Assembly: GCF_947498825.1 (NCBI RefSeq)
Contig: NZ_CANMLV010000017.1
Location: 41,245 to 105,244, forward strand
Source of the DNA: an uncultured Cedecea sp.
Lineage (GTDB): Bacteria > Pseudomonadota > Gammaproteobacteria > Enterobacterales > Enterobacteriaceae
Reading direction: 5' to 3'
Length of the DNA stretch: 64,000 bases
A model generated the notes under the pieces. The model made no database searches. It was given only the letters and a program-made list of their open reading frames with translations, and had not been told where the DNA came from. A program made the translations under genes and the position numbers. Positions 27,227-37,806 of this stretch are shown here, one piece after another (position 1 is the stretch's first letter; every line of letters starts with the position of its first letter).

Positions 27227-27475
27227 TCAGAAACGAAAAGTTGCGGTAGCGACGGCCTGACGTTCAGCCCCCCAGGAACAGCCGTAGGCCTGAAAGCAGC
27301 TGGCAACGTATTCACGGTTCAGTAACTTATTAATATTTAATGCAATACTGATATCATTGAGACCAAAACGGCCTGAGTCATATTTCACCACTTCATTCAT
27401 CACCGCGGCACTGCCGACTATGGCTATCTTTCGCAAGGAAAGGTGGCCAAGTGAATCAGGGGTAAAACGAGCCAT
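27227..27475 (-). pseudogene. fhuA: fhuA remnant: signal peptide fused in frame to the C-terminal strands
   Basis: Normal FhuA is an outer-membrane TonB-dependent ferrichrome receptor of about 700 residues. Here 82 codons remain. Residues 1-25 (MARFTPDSLGHLSLRKIAIV, then GSAAV) match the FhuA signal peptide start MAR...HSLRKIAVV. From about residue 26 the frame continues straight into the C-terminal barrel end VVKYDSGRFGLNDISIALN, then REYVASCFQAYGCSWGAERQ and ATATFRF, which is the receptor's conserved tail. Plug, TonB box region and nearly all of the barrel are gone, but reading frame, start and stop are kept. It cannot act as a receptor. The deletion leaves the promoter and the downstream fhuCDB genes undisturbed. 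Confidence 0.9.
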
Positions 27476-27508
27476 GGCAGTGTTCCTAATGAAGAGGTAA
27501 ATGATAAT

Positions 27509-27527
27509 GCAAAAGAGAATCATTCTT
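27509..27527. promoter_or_regulatory. Fur box upstream of the fhuA remnant
   Basis: GCAAAAGAGAATCATTCTT matches the 19-base Fur consensus (GATAATGATAATCATTATC) at 13 positions, and a second GATAATG lies just beside it at 27503. It lies about 35-50 bases before the remnant's ATG, where the fhuA-CDB promoter is expected. So the iron-regulated promoter seems intact and still serves fhuCDB. Confidence 0.6.
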
Positions 27528-27663
27528 GCGAGGAGAAGATAATAGACGATACAAAACGTTTATAGCAAGCGCTTAGCCGAACCAGTTACGCCAAGCTATA
27601 CCCCTGTTTTTCCAGGGTTATGTAACTGTAGGGTTTAGGATAAATAATGGTAATAGAATCATT

Positions 27664-27695
27664 AAAAAGGGCGAGTCGATACGCAGACTCGCCCT
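27664..27695 (-). terminator. Rho-independent terminator after mrcB
   Basis: On the minus strand GGGCGAGTC and GACTCGCCC form a perfect 9-bp stem with an 8-base loop, followed directly by TTTTT. It lies about 20 bases beyond the mrcB stop. Confidence 0.92.
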
Positions 27696-27715
27696 GAATG
27701 CTATATTTTTAACCG

Positions 27716-30244
27716 TTAATTGTTACCAAACATATCTTTAATCCAGCCTGCAACACCATCAGATTCAGGTTGTTCTGCCGGTGCCTGAGTAGGGGCTGCC
27801 TGCTGTGGTTGCGACTGACCCTGACTGAATGGATTGTTGTCAACTTGCTGACTTTGCTGGCATAAACCTTCCGGATTTTTTGTCCAGACTGGTAACACGC
27901 GATAGCCTACGGTACTGCACTGGAAGTTACCTATGCTGTCAACGCCCAGATCCACGATATTCTCAGGAACGGTTAAGTTCAGTGGGATCGGCGTCTGGTT
28001 AGCCAGGTAGCGCTGGTACAGTGACATTGCTCCGCTGGCACCATACAGCTTAGTCGGTTGGTTGTTATCACGACCGACCCAGGTAATTGCGACCTCTTTA
28101 CCATCAATGCCGGCAAACCAAGTATCGACATTATTGTTGGTGGTACCGGTCTTACCTGCCAGATGCAGATTAGGGTATTTCCCCCCCAACGCACGGCCTG
28201 TTCCTTTGGCAATGACCTGCTGCATGGTATACAGCGTCAAATAGGCCGCTTGCGGCGCAACGGCCTGTTCAGCTTGCGGGAAGCTCTGGTATAACACTTT
28301 TCCGTCTTCAGCAATCACCGAGCGTAATGCCGACAAGGTGGCGCGATTACCGCCGCTGCCGATAGTCTGGAACGCCTGAGCGACTTCGATCGGCGTCAAG
28401 TTCAAGGCTCCTAATAGCATCGCAGGAACCGGATGAAGCTGATCTTTTGGTACTCCCAGTTTAGTCCAAGTCTCAGTCACTGCAGGCAAGCCAAGCGCCA
28501 TTCCCAGATTAACGGTAGGCACGTTCATTGAACGCGTTAAGGCGTCTACCAGCATAACCTGACCGGTGAACTGTCGGTTATCGTTCTGTGGGGACCAAGT
28601 CTGCCCATTTGACATGGGGATCGACAGTGGCGCATCGGAAATCCAGGTATTCAAACGATATCGGTCAGGCTGACCTAACGCAGTCAGGTAGGTTGCAGGC
28701 TTCGCCAAAGAACCAATAGAGCGACGTGCCTGAAGCGCACGGTTAAAGCCCGCATACTGCGGCTCGGAGCCACCGACTAAAGCGCGAACTTCGCCGCTGA
28801 CACGGTCAACAATCACCATTGCCGCTTCGAGATCGTTAAGCTTACGCGATTCACGTAGGGCCGGGATCCCCTCTGTCACCGCTTTTTCTGCTGCATCCTG
28901 TGAAACCGAATCGAAGGTGGTAAAAATTTTCACCCCGGACAAGTCCTTCACCTGATCGCCGAGTTTCGCCTGCAGCTCCTGGCGCACCATCTGCATAAAG
29001 GCAGGCTGAGGCGAAATAACACCGCCTCTAGGCTGAACGCCTAGCGGGCGCGCACTCAGCATCTGATAAAGTTCCTGATCGATAATCTTCTGTTCTTGCA
29101 GCAGGCGTAACACAATATTACGGCGCTCCAGAGCCAGTTTCGGATTACGCCATGGGTTATAAAGTGAAGCCCCTTTCACCATTCCAACCAGCAGCGCTTG
29201 TTGATCCAGACTCAGTTCATCAACCGGGCGACCAAAATAGTACAAACTGGCCAGAGGGAAACCGCGGATCTGCTCATCACCACTTTGCCCCAGATAGACT
29301 TCATTCAGATACAGCTCAAGAATTCGGTCCTTGCTATAACGGGCATCCATAATGATGGCCATATAGGCTTCGTTTGCTTTACGCCACAGCGTTCTCTGGT
29401 TGGTTAAAAACAGGTTTTTTACCAGTTGCTGTGTCAGGGTACTGCCGCCCTGCACTGCGCGTCCGGCAGTGAGGTTCGCCACTACAGCACGCCCAATGGA
29501 ATACAGACTGATACCGTCATGTTGATAGAAATGACGATCTTCTGTCGCTATCAGAGTGTCGACCAGTAAGTCCGGGAAGTTTGCGCGCGGGACAAACAGC
29601 CGCTGCTCACCATTGGTTGAAGAGAGCATGGTTATCAGGCGAGGGTCCAACCGGAACAGACCGAAGTTGCGGTTGTTATCCATATTCTGGATAGATTCCA
29701 GGTGCCCGTCTTCAAATTTTAATCTGGCACGAATTTGCCCCTCTTTTCCGTCCGGGAAATCGAACGGACGGCGGATCATTTCAATAGAATTAGCCTGTAC
29801 AGTAAACTCCCCCGGACGCGTCATACGCGTCACCTGGCGATACTGTGTCGCTTCCAGAAGCTTAACCATTTCTGCTTTGCTGTAAGGCATATCAGGCTCA
29901 AGGTTGACCATACGACCATAGACTGCCGCAGGTAACTGCCAGACTTCTCCGTCAATACGGCTACGAATTTTCTGATCGAGATAAATGCCGTAAATAGCCA
30001 TGCCCACTAAAAACAGGACAAATAGCTTTAACAGAAACTTCAGCAGACGATGCTTTTTAGGTGAGCGCCCGCCCTTGCCTCTTTTTTTCTTTACCGGTGG
30101 CATAGGTTCTTCGTCTTCATAGTCATCATTATAATCATCATCTTTGTAATCATCGTCCGAGAGCCGTGAGTTTTTGCCCTTCGTTTTCGCAAAATGCGTA
30201 GATTTTCCTTTGCGACCAATTGGCTCGCGGTCATTCCCCGCCAT
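27716..30244 (-). CDS. mrcB: Penicillin-binding protein 1B, bifunctional glycosyltransferase/transpeptidase
   Basis: PBP1B polymerises and cross-links peptidoglycan. The 842-residue protein (E. coli 844) has an acidic/basic cytosolic head (about 1-65), one membrane helix ([20 protein letters not shown], about 68-87) and the UB2H domain (about 108-200). The GT51 domain has the catalytic Glu in [13 protein letters not shown] (about 233) and [13 protein letters not shown]. The transpeptidase has its active Ser in [10 protein letters not shown] (about 510), SMN (about 570) and KTGTT (about 700). The C-terminal tail is Gln/Pro-rich. It is followed by a strong terminator. Confidence 0.98.
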   Translation of the reverse strand: MAGNDREPIGRKGKSTHFAKTKGKNSRLSDDDYKDDDYNDDYEDEEPMPPVKKKRGKGGRSPKKHRLLKFLLKLFVLFLVGMAIYGIYLDQKIRSRIDGEVWQLPAAVYGRMVNLEPDMPYSKAEMVKLLEATQYRQVTRMTRPGEFTVQANSIEMIRRPFDFPDGKEGQIRARLKFEDGHLESIQNMDNNRNFGLFRLDPRLITMLSSTNGEQRLFVPRANFPDLLVDTLIATEDRHFYQHDGISLYSIGRAVVANLTAGRAVQGGSTLTQQLVKNLFLTNQRTLWRKANEAYMAIIMDARYSKDRILELYLNEVYLGQSGDEQIRGFPLASLYYFGRPVDELSLDQQALLVGMVKGASLYNPWRNPKLALERRNIVLRLLQEQKIIDQELYQMLSARPLGVQPRGGVISPQPAFMQMVRQELQAKLGDQVKDLSGVKIFTTFDSVSQDAAEKAVTEGIPALRESRKLNDLEAAMVIVDRVSGEVRALVGGSEPQYAGFNRALQARRSIGSLAKPATYLTALGQPDRYRLNTWISDAPLSIPMSNGQTWSPQNDNRQFTGQVMLVDALTRSMNVPTVNLGMALGLPAVTETWTKLGVPKDQLHPVPAMLLGALNLTPIEVAQAFQTIGSGGNRATLSALRSVIAEDGKVLYQSFPQAEQAVAPQAAYLTLYTMQQVIAKGTGRALGGKYPNLHLAGKTGTTNNNVDTWFAGIDGKEVAITWVGRDNNQPTKLYGASGAMSLYQRYLANQTPIPLNLTVPENIVDLGVDSIGNFQCSTVGYRVLPVWTKNPEGLCQQSQQVDNNPFSQGQSQPQQAAPTQAPAEQPESDGVAGWIKDMFGNN

Positions 30245-30326
30245 TTTTTATCTCCACAAAATTTCAGGCGAAACGGCCTGATTTTCCACTCTTCCGCCCT
30301 GAGCGGAAGAAGAAATTTCTCAAAAT

Positions 30327-32762
30327 TTACTGGTACTTTTTCGTTCGTCGCGTAGGTAATGCCGATGCCGGGTCGTCAGGCCAAACATGTTTGGGGTAAC
30401 GCCCTTTCATCTCTTTTTGAACTTCGCGATACGACCCCTGCCAGAAAGCAGTGAGATCTTGCGTAACCTGGAGCGGACGCTGCGCCGGAGATAATAGCTC
30501 AAGCAGCAAGGGAATACGTCCTTCTGCAATACAAGGTGTCCGGGACTCGCCAAACATTTCCTGCATACGTACCGCCAGTATCGGTGGATTATCATCACTA
30601 TAACGAATAACAATCTGGCTACCGGTAGGTACAGTGTAGTGAGTTGGTAACGCACTATCCAGCCGTTGACGCAGAGACCAGTCGAGCAAATGGGTGAGTG
30701 CTTTACTTAAATCTATTTTTTTCAAATCCTTAAGAGAATAGATACCGTTCATTTCCGGCAACAGCCAGTGCTCAAGATTTTCCAGTAACGCCGCATCATC
30801 TACCGTCGGCCATTCCCATTCAGGCAGCCAGCGTGCAGCACAGCTCAGGCGTAAACGTAATTGCTCAGCAGCCGATGACCAAGTCAGGCAGTTCAGTCCA
30901 TTTGTGCGGATACCATTCAGAATGGCCTGCTGCATCTCTGCTTCCGAAGGTTTCTCCTGCGGCTGAACGCTGATAACCAGTTTATCAATTTTACGCCGAC
31001 GCAATGCTTTTAATACGCCATGCTCGTCGTTCCACTCAACGGAATTATCGGTTTCGATAAGCCCAGGACACTTCGCCGTTAACGCTGCCAGTTCAATCGG
31101 CAAGGCAAGTAAAATACGGGCATCCGGTGAGGCATTACCTTGCAGCAATAAAGGGGTAATAAGCCATTCATAACGAGTCAGGGCATCATCATCATCAAGC
31201 ATAGCGCCCATACCATTCGCTAACTGATAGCGTCCTCCACTTCCCCGACGCCGGGCAATCCTGTCGGGAAAGGCCTGGGCCAGCAGAGGCATAATCAGCG
31301 CGAGATCTGCTTTACCTCCGCGGCTATTCAGCCGCTGAAGTAGCTGACCGGCTCGCTGACGCACGGTACTTGACGCGTTATCAAAAGCTACGCGTAAATC
31401 CCCTGCGGAGGTAAAACGCGGAGGATCTTCAAGCAGTGCCACAAGTAAAGCAGCACTGGCTTGTTCATCTGCGGTTTTCGCAGCCACCAGCATACTGGCT
31501 GAACGGGGATCGCAACCAATCTGAGCCATCTTCTGACCGGAAGTCGTCAGAGACAGTTTGTCATCGATAGCGCCTATCCGCCGCAATATTTTCTGGGCCT
31601 GGGCAAGGTTTACTGCCGGGGGCATATCCAGCCAGGTAAGCTGGGTGATGTCATTGCATCCCCACTGCAGAATATCCAGTTGCAGGCTGGATAAATCACT
31701 GTTGAGAATTTCCGGGCTGCTTTGTGCGCTGGCTCTCTCGGCTTGTTCAGCACTGATGAGATGCAGGCAAATTCCCGGTTCCAGACGTCCGGCACGCCCT
31801 GCGCGCTGGCCCATTGAAGCCTGGCTAATACGCTGGGTCACCAGTCGCGTCAGCCCGGTCATTGGATCAAAACGCACCGCACGTTCCAGAGCGCTGTCAA
31901 TCACCAGACGGATACCTTCAATAGTCAGGCTGGTTTCTGCAATATTGGTTGCCAGCACCACTTTACGTTGCCCCGCAGGCGCAGGAAGAATCGCCTGACG
32001 TTGCTCATTCAAGGAGAGTGCGCCATAAAGAGGACATAACAGAACGTCTTCAGCAACACGTTCGGTTAACAGTTCAAGTACGCGTTTAATTTCGCTGACA
32101 CCGGGTAGAAATAACAGTAAAGAGCCTGGTTCATGCCGTAGTAAACCGGCAACTTCACTGGCAACCGCCTCATGAAAACGCTGATGTGTTGATAGCGAGC
32201 TATAGCGCCGCTCAACCGGAAAAGTACGCCCTTGTGAAGTGACCACGGGGGCGGCCGGAAGACGTTGCTGCAAGCGTGTATCATCCAGGGTCGCGGACAT
32301 TATGAGTATTCTTAAATCATCTCGTAGCCCTTCCTGTACATCAAGGAGCAGAGCCAGAGCCAGATCGGCCTGTAAACTACGTTCATGGAACTCGTCGAGG
32401 ATAACCAAATCGACACCATTCAGCTCCGGATCTTGCTGGATCTGACGGGTAAGTATCCCTTCAGTCACCACTTCGAGCCGTGTCTTGGCGCTGACACAGC
32501 TATCTGCCCTCATCCGATAGCCGACGGTTTGTCCAGGCTTCTCACCCAGTAGTTCTGCCATACGCTGTGCAACATTACGCGCCGCCAGACGGCGTGGTTC
32601 CAGCAATAATATACGACCGTTTCCGGTGCTTTGAGCAAGAATTTGCAGTGGCAGCCAGGTGGACTTTCCCGCACCTGTAGGCGCAATTAATAATACTTGC
32701 GGGGCAGAAGCGAGTGCAGCAAGCAGCTCAGGCAAAACGGTCGCAACCGGTAATGACGACAC
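30327..32762 (-). CDS. hrpB: ATP-dependent RNA helicase HrpB
   Basis: A DEAH-box helicase of unknown physiological role in enterobacteria. The 811-residue protein shows Walker A APTGAGKSTWLP (about 27), LEPRRLAARNVAQRMAE (motif Ia), VILDEFHERSLQADL (motif II, about 120), MSATLD (motif III), and TNIAETSLTIEG and QRAGRAGRLEPG (motifs V and VI, about 300-330). HA2/HrpB C-terminal domains follow. It is divergent from thpR, with 70 bases between. Confidence 0.96.
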   Translation of the reverse strand: MSSLPVATVLPELLAALASAPQVLLIAPTGAGKSTWLPLQILAQSTGNGRILLLEPRRLAARNVAQRMAELLGEKPGQTVGYRMRADSCVSAKTRLEVVTEGILTRQIQQDPELNGVDLVILDEFHERSLQADLALALLLDVQEGLRDDLRILIMSATLDDTRLQQRLPAAPVVTSQGRTFPVERRYSSLSTHQRFHEAVASEVAGLLRHEPGSLLLFLPGVSEIKRVLELLTERVAEDVLLCPLYGALSLNEQRQAILPAPAGQRKVVLATNIAETSLTIEGIRLVIDSALERAVRFDPMTGLTRLVTQRISQASMGQRAGRAGRLEPGICLHLISAEQAERASAQSSPEILNSDLSSLQLDILQWGCNDITQLTWLDMPPAVNLAQAQKILRRIGAIDDKLSLTTSGQKMAQIGCDPRSASMLVAAKTADEQASAALLVALLEDPPRFTSAGDLRVAFDNASSTVRQRAGQLLQRLNSRGGKADLALIMPLLAQAFPDRIARRRGSGGRYQLANGMGAMLDDDDALTRYEWLITPLLLQGNASPDARILLALPIELAALTAKCPGLIETDNSVEWNDEHGVLKALRRRKIDKLVISVQPQEKPSEAEMQQAILNGIRTNGLNCLTWSSAAEQLRLRLSCAARWLPEWEWPTVDDAALLENLEHWLLPEMNGIYSLKDLKKIDLSKALTHLLDWSLRQRLDSALPTHYTVPTGSQIVIRYSDDNPPILAVRMQEMFGESRTPCIAEGRIPLLLELLSPAQRPLQVTQDLTAFWQGSYREVQKEMKGRYPKHVWPDDPASALPTRRTKKYQ

Positions 32763-32832
32763 AAACAGCTCCAGGGGTTAACATCACAGGGCCGGTATTG
32801 TAGCATCAGTCCCCCATAACCGAGAGATACCC

Positions 32833-33366
32833 ATGACCGAAACTCGCCGTCTGTTTTTTGCACTCGCGCTTCCCGACGAGATACAGTCCGGGCTTATCTC
32901 CTGGCGGGCAAGCCATTTTCCCTACTCGGCAGGCAAGCCGGTGGTTCAGGCTAATTTGCATCTGACACTCGCTTTTTTGGGTGATATCTCAGCCGAAAAG
33001 CAACGCGCGCTGTCTCAGTTAGCCGGGCGTATTCGACAACCGGCATTTAATGTATGTCTTAATAATGCCGGGCAATGGCTTCGTTCCGGCGTTATTTGGG
33101 TCGGGCCGCGGCAAGCCCCGAGAGGGTTGTTACAACTGGCTGACATGCTGCGCGCTCAGGCGGCGCGCAGTGGTTGTCATCAGCCCGCAATGCCATTTCA
33201 TCCTCATATCACGCTGTATCGTCAGGCCACGCAAGCCGTCGCCCTGCCACCGCCGGGCTTTAGCTGGTCATTTCGTCCCACCGAGTTTGCACTCTACTCC
33301 TCAAACTTCAAACGGGGGCGGACACAATACCAGGTACTGGAAAAATGGCCGTTATCAGAGCAGTAA
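32833..33366 (+). CDS. thpR: RNA 2',3'-cyclic phosphodiesterase (2H/LigT family)
   Basis: ThpR hydrolyses 2',3'-cyclic phosphodiesters and was first described as a 2'-5' RNA ligase. The 177-residue protein has the two catalytic HxTx motifs of the 2H superfamily, HLTLAFLGD (about 43) and HPHITLYRQ (about 126). RRLFFALALPDEI at the N-terminus is typical of the family. ATG 32833 is preceded by GAGAGATACCC. sfsA follows 101 bases later on the same strand, which is the usual neighbour. Confidence 0.95.
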   Translation: MTETRRLFFALALPDEIQSGLISWRASHFPYSAGKPVVQANLHLTLAFLGDISAEKQRALSQLAGRIRQPAFNVCLNNAGQWLRSGVIWVGPRQAPRGLLQLADMLRAQAARSGCHQPAMPFHPHITLYRQATQAVALPPPGFSWSFRPTEFALYSSNFKRGRTQYQVLEKWPLSEQ

Positions 33367-33467
33367 ACTGACGCCTTCAGGGAAATCGGTCAGGCTGATT
33401 TCCGATTATTTATTACAACACGTCAACCAACCTTCTGGAACGTGTTGTCAGCAATCTGGAACCGAAG

Positions 33468-34175
33468 ATGGAATTTACGCCCCCCCTACAATCGGCAACG
33501 CTGATTAAGCGCTATAAGCGGTTTCTGGCCGATGTCGTCACCCAGGAAGGTGAAGTTATCACACTGCATTGTCCCAATACGGGTGCCATGACCGGTTGTG
33601 CTACACCCGGCGATACGGTCTGGTATTCAACCTCAGATAATCTGAAACGTAAGTATCCCAATAGCTGGGAGCTAACCCAAACCCAGCATCAGGAAATGAT
33701 TTGCGTAAATACGCTACGTGCCAATCAGCTGGTCAAGGAACGGCTGCTTAGCGATCCCCCTGCATTTTTAGCAGGTTACAGCCGCTGCCAAAGCGAAGTA
33801 ACCTACGGTAGCGAAGGCAGCCGTATCGATTTCATGCTGAGTGCAGATGGCCTGGTAAACTGCTATATCGAAGTGAAATCAGTTACCTTATTTGAACAAG
33901 GTAAAGGTTTTTTTCCTGATGCGGTGAGTTTACGTGGACAAAAACATCTAAGAGAGTTAATTAATGTCGTTAAACAGGGAGAGCGTGCGGTGATGTTGTT
34001 TGCCGTATTGCATTCCGCTATTACCAGCGTTTCACCGGCGCGTCATATTGACGCAAAGTACGCGCAGTTGTTAACAGAAGCACAGCAGTGTGGCGTTGAA
34101 ATTATTGCGCTAAAAGCAGAACTTTTTGCCACACATATCACTCTAACTACGCCGTTACCTGTCTATTTAACGTAA
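33468..34175 (+). CDS. sfsA: Sugar fermentation stimulation protein SfsA
   Basis: SfsA is a conserved nuclease-like protein whose overproduction affects maltose metabolism; its exact role is unclear. The 235-residue product begins [20 protein letters not shown]. It carries an N-terminal OB-like region with [11 protein letters not shown] and a PD-(D/E)XK-type core ([26 protein letters not shown], about 110-145), then [14 protein letters not shown]. It lies between thpR and dksA as in E. coli. Confidence 0.95.
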   Translation: MEFTPPLQSATLIKRYKRFLADVVTQEGEVITLHCPNTGAMTGCATPGDTVWYSTSDNLKRKYPNSWELTQTQHQEMICVNTLRANQLVKERLLSDPPAFLAGYSRCQSEVTYGSEGSRIDFMLSADGLVNCYIEVKSVTLFEQGKGFFPDAVSLRGQKHLRELINVVKQGERAVMLFAVLHSAITSVSPARHIDAKYAQLLTEAQQCGVEIIALKAELFATHITLTTPLPVYLT

Positions 34176-34358
34176 TGTTTTATAATGAGTAGATAGCGTG
34201 ACACTTTATTTATCGTTGTTTTCGCAGATACGCGTTTCTTCACATGATTGTCAATAGATGGGGTTATATAATTGCCATCGTGAAGCGGTTCTGCTATTTA
34301 TAGCGGCCTGATTTTACCCCGACAGGGGATCGATAAGTGCGTGTCAAGGAGAAAAAAC

Positions 34359-34814
34359 ATGCAAGAAGGGCAAAAGCGTAAGACGTCGTCCCTGAGTATT
34401 CTCGCCATCGCTGGGGTGGAGCCATACCAAGAGAAGCCGGGTGAAGAGTATATGAACGAAGCTCAGCTGTCGCACTTCAAACGTATTCTTGAAGCATGGC
34501 GTTCTCAGCTCATGGACGAGGTTAACCGTACTGTTTCGCATATGCAGGATGAAGCTGCTAACTTCCCGGACCCGGTAGATCGTGCAGCCCAGGAAGAAGA
34601 GTTCAGTCTCGAATTACGTAACCGCGATCGCGAACGTAAATTGATCAAGAAGATTGAAAAGACGCTGAAAAAAGCAGAAGACGAAGATTTCGGTTACTGC
34701 GAATCTTGTGGTGTTGAAATCGGTATTCGCCGTCTTGAAGCACGTCCGACAGCTGATTTATGTATTGACTGTAAAACACTGGCAGAAATCCGTGAAAAGC
34801 AGATGACAGGCTAA
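34359..34814 (+). CDS. dksA: RNA polymerase-binding transcription factor DksA
   Basis: DksA enters the secondary channel of RNA polymerase and, with ppGpp, drives the stringent response. The 151-residue product is nearly identical to the E. coli protein. The coiled-coil tip carries the acidic pair in [12 protein letters not shown], and the C4 zinc finger has CESC and CIDC (about 114-138). The start [14 protein letters not shown] at 34359 has AAGGAG eight bases upstream. A GTG 18 bases earlier overlaps that ribosome-binding site and is rejected. Confidence 0.98.
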   Translation: MQEGQKRKTSSLSILAIAGVEPYQEKPGEEYMNEAQLSHFKRILEAWRSQLMDEVNRTVSHMQDEAANFPDPVDRAAQEEEFSLELRNRDRERKLIKKIEKTLKKAEDEDFGYCESCGVEIGIRRLEARPTADLCIDCKTLAEIREKQMTG

Positions 34815-34830
34815 TAGCCCGTCTTAAGAG

Positions 34831-34857
34831 TAAGGATGGGTCCGCCATCCTTATTCT
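34831..34857 (+). terminator. Hairpin after dksA
   Basis: TAAGGATGG and CCATCCTTA form a 9-bp stem with a GTCCG loop, followed by TTCTTC. It lies 17 bases after the dksA stop. It is a modest terminator; read-through into gluQ, as in E. coli, is likely. Confidence 0.7.
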
Positions 34858-34943
34858 TCAATATCAACAGATGACCAGAGAAACGCTGGTTAGCCGAAAT
34901 TCCAGAGATGTTTTTGTCATCCTGCCACAACATTACTTTGAAC

Positions 34944-35807
34944 ATGCCCACTCAAGATTATATCGGTCGCTTCGCTCCCTCACCTTCTGGCGCACTGCAT
35001 TTTGGTTCACTGGTGACTGCTCTTGGCAGTTATCTCCAGGCGCGCTCCCGACAGGGACGCTGGCTGGTGCGTATCGAAGATATCGATCCCCCGCGTGAAA
35101 TACCCGGTGCCGCCACGACGATTTTGCAGCAGCTGGAACACTACGGTTTATACTGGGATGGCAGCGTGTTATGGCAGTCACAGCGTCACGAAGCCTATCG
35201 GGCAGCCCTGGATACCCTGCGTGTAGCCGGCTTGAGCTATTTCTGTACCTGTACTCGCAGTCGAGTCCATCAGATGGGGGGCATCTACGATGGCTTTTGT
35301 CGCAAACGTAACAATGGCCCCGAGAATGCTGCGCTACGCTTTATCCAGCAGCATCCGGTGATGCAGTTCACTGACCAGTTATCCGGTACACTGTATGCCG
35401 ATAGCGCACTGGCTCGAGAAGACTTTATCATTCACCGCCGCGATGGTTTATTTGCTTATAATCTCGCCGTGGTGGTGGACGATAACCATCAGGGAGTCAC
35501 TGAAATTGTCCGTGGTGCTGATTTAATCGAGCCCACTGTACGGCAAATTTCGTTATACCAGCAATTTGGCTGGCAAACGCCCTCTTATATTCATTTGCCG
35601 CTGGTGCTGAATTTACAGGGAGAAAAACTGTCGAAGCAAAATCATGCCCCGGCGTTACCATCAGATGACCCTCGCCCTGTGATTGTTCAAGCATTACGCT
35701 TTTTAAATCAACCTGTTGAAAATAACTGGGCGGATTTATCCCTGGAAAAATTGCTGGTTAATGCTGTCGATAACTGGTCTCTATTACGGGTACCAGTGAA
35801 TACATGA
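34944..35807 (+). CDS. gluQ: Glutamyl-Q tRNA(Asp) synthetase
   Basis: GluQRS attaches glutamate to queuosine in the anticodon of tRNA(Asp). The 287-residue protein is a glutamyl-tRNA synthetase catalytic core without the anticodon-binding domain. It has [17 protein letters not shown] (HIGH-like motif, about 7-23), the zinc-site cysteines in [10 protein letters not shown] (about 98-104), and [11 protein letters not shown] as KMSKS-like loop (about 229). The start [10 protein letters not shown] fits relatives; the ATG 36 bases upstream adds an unrelated tail. Confidence 0.95.
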   Translation: MPTQDYIGRFAPSPSGALHFGSLVTALGSYLQARSRQGRWLVRIEDIDPPREIPGAATTILQQLEHYGLYWDGSVLWQSQRHEAYRAALDTLRVAGLSYFCTCTRSRVHQMGGIYDGFCRKRNNGPENAALRFIQQHPVMQFTDQLSGTLYADSALAREDFIIHRRDGLFAYNLAVVVDDNHQGVTEIVRGADLIEPTVRQISLYQQFGWQTPSYIHLPLVLNLQGEKLSKQNHAPALPSDDPRPVIVQALRFLNQPVENNWADLSLEKLLVNAVDNWSLLRVPVNT

Positions 35808-35874
35808 TTCTCAAATGCTCTGCACCAGGCTATTATTAGCCGCTGTTTTTTTTGTACCCATGATTGACACTACT

Positions 35875-35887
35875 GAGGTGGACCATT
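35875..35887 (+). promoter_or_regulatory. Ribosome-binding site and AUU start of pcnB
   Basis: TGAGGTGG (35875-35882) precedes ATT (35885-35887), the position of the conserved PcnB N-terminus. E. coli pcnB is known to start at AUU, which limits its expression; the same arrangement is kept here. Confidence 0.8.
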
Positions 35888-37285
35888 TTTACCCGAGTCG
35901 CTAATTTTTGCCGCAAGGTGCTTAACCGCGATAATGAAAATATCGTGGCCGAGGAGAGTGAACCTTCCCCGCACATCACGGTTATTCCGCGTGACAAGCA
36001 CGCTATTTCTCGCAAAGATATCAGTGAAAACGCCCTCAAGGTGCTCTATCGCCTGAATAAATCTGGATATGAAGCCTATCTGGTCGGTGGCGGTGTCCGT
36101 GATCTTCTGTTGGGTACAAAACCAAAAGATTTCGATGTGACCACCAATGCGACACCCGAACAGGTTCGTAAACTGTTCCGTAACTGTCGTCTGGTCGGCC
36201 GCCGCTTTCGTCTGGCTCATATTATGTTTGGACCAGAAATAATTGAGGTTGCGACTTTCCGTGGTCATCATGAAGAACAACCTTCTGAAGACCGGCAGAT
36301 ATCGCAACGTGGCGAAAACGGTATGCTATTGCGCGACAATATCTTCGGCTCGATCGAAGAAGATGCTCAGCGCCGTGATTTTACTATCAACAGCCTCTAT
36401 TACAGTGTTGCTGACTTCACCGTACGTGATTATGTTGGCGGCCTGTCTGACCTTAACCAAGGTATTATTCGTCTGATTGGTACGCCGGAGACTCGCTATC
36501 GTGAGGATCCTGTACGCATGTTGCGTGCAGTGCGTTTTGCCGCCAAGCTCAATATGACGATAAGCCCGGAGACTGCTGAACCTATCTCCCGTCTCGCCAC
36601 GCTGCTCAATGATGTACCACCAGCACGTCTGTATGAAGAGTCGCTTAAGCTGCTACAAGCGGGCTATGGTTATCAAACCTATTTGTTGTTGCGTCAGTAT
36701 CATCTGTTCCAGCCTATGTTCCCGATAATTACACGTAACTTCACGGAACAGAATGACAGCTCAATGGAACATATGATTGAGCGGGTACTGAAAAATACCG
36801 ATAACCGTATTCAGAATGATATGCGCGTTAATCCGGCATTTCTGTTCGCCACTATGCTCTGGTATCCACTGCTGGAAATGGCACAAAAAATCACCCAGGA
36901 AAGCGGGCTTGCCTATTACGATGCCTTTGCGATGGCCATGAATGATGTGCTGGATGAAGCCTGTCGTGCGCTGGCTATTCCTAAACGTATTACGACTTTG
37001 GTCCGTGATATGTGGGGGCTGCAATTACGTCTGTCACGTCGTCAGGGTAAGCGCGCCTGGAAGCTTATGGAGCATCCTAAGTTCCGTGCAGCTTATGATT
37101 TACTGGCCTTACGTGCTGAAGTGGAAAATAACCAGGAACTGTTACGCCTGACCAAGTGGTGGGGAGAGTTCCAGGTTGCGACACCTTCACTGCAAAAGGA
37201 TATGCTACTTAATCTTGGTGATGAACCCGCCATTCGTCGTCGTCACCGTCGTCCGCGTAAACATACCCCGCGCGGCCAGGCATGA
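35885..37285 (+). CDS. pcnB: Poly(A) polymerase I, starting at an AUU codon
   Basis: PcnB adds poly(A) tails that speed RNA decay and controls the copy number of ColE1-type plasmids through RNA I turnover. The protein has the nucleotidyltransferase motif [10 protein letters not shown] followed by [20 protein letters not shown] (catalytic DxD, about 70-95), [11 protein letters not shown], and [17 protein letters not shown]. The C-terminus is basic (RRRHRRPRK). The conserved N-terminus is (M)[12 protein letters not shown]. At that point the codon is ATT, three bases after TGAGGTGG, exactly the inefficient AUU start described for E. coli pcnB. An ATG 21 bases upstream overlaps the ribosome-binding site and is less likely. 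The stop overlaps folK by four bases. Confidence 0.93.
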   Translation: MFTRVANFCRKVLNRDNENIVAEESEPSPHITVIPRDKHAISRKDISENALKVLYRLNKSGYEAYLVGGGVRDLLLGTKPKDFDVTTNATPEQVRKLFRNCRLVGRRFRLAHIMFGPEIIEVATFRGHHEEQPSEDRQISQRGENGMLLRDNIFGSIEEDAQRRDFTINSLYYSVADFTVRDYVGGLSDLNQGIIRLIGTPETRYREDPVRMLRAVRFAAKLNMTISPETAEPISRLATLLNDVPPARLYEESLKLLQAGYGYQTYLLLRQYHLFQPMFPIITRNFTEQNDSSMEHMIERVLKNTDNRIQNDMRVNPAFLFATMLWYPLLEMAQKITQESGLAYYDAFAMAMNDVLDEACRALAIPKRITTLVRDMWGLQLRLSRRQGKRAWKLMEHPKFRAAYDLLALRAEVENNQELLRLTKWWGEFQVATPSLQKDMLLNLGDEPAIRRRHRRPRKHTPRGQA

Positions 37286-37761
37286 CCCTCGCGTATATCG
37301 CTCTTGGCAGCAATCAGGCTTCCCCGCTGGAACAAGTCTCTTCAGCGCTGGAAGCGATTGCTACCATTAGAGACAGCCACATTGTGGCGGTCTCCTCGTT
37401 TTACCGTACCCCGCCTTTAGGTCCTCCCAATCAACCCGACTATCTTAATGCTGCTGTTGCTCTGGAAACCACTTTGTCAGCCGACGAACTGCTCACTCAG
37501 ACACAACGCATCGAGCTGGAACAGGGTAGAGTACGCAAAGCGGAGCGCTGGGGACCACGGACTTTGGATCTCGATATTATGCTGTTTGGCAACGAAGTCA
37601 TCACGACTTCGCGTCTGACAGTCCCCCATTATGACATGAAAAATCGGGCGTTCATGCTGCTGCCATTACTGGAAATTGCGCCTGAATGTCGTTTCCCTGA
37701 TGGACATACTGTACGGGACACACTGGCAGCACTTTCCCTTGAGGGAATAACCGCCTGGTGA
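37282..37761 (+). CDS. folK: 2-amino-4-hydroxy-6-hydroxymethyldihydropteridine pyrophosphokinase
   Basis: FolK transfers pyrophosphate from ATP to 6-hydroxymethyl-dihydropterin in folate synthesis. The 159-residue protein has the family signature [15 protein letters not shown] (about 88-102) with the metal-binding aspartates, and the pterin-binding N-terminal [14 protein letters not shown]. Its ATG overlaps the pcnB stop (ATGA), the usual pcnB-folK pair. panB follows 45 bases later. Confidence 0.97.
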   Translation: MTLAYIALGSNQASPLEQVSSALEAIATIRDSHIVAVSSFYRTPPLGPPNQPDYLNAAVALETTLSADELLTQTQRIELEQGRVRKAERWGPRTLDLDIMLFGNEVITTSRLTVPHYDMKNRAFMLLPLLEIAPECRFPDGHTVRDTLAALSLEGITAW

Positions 37762-37806
37762 TCGGTACATCAGTCCATTTGTCCGCTCTTTTCTCTGGAG
37801 AAGATG

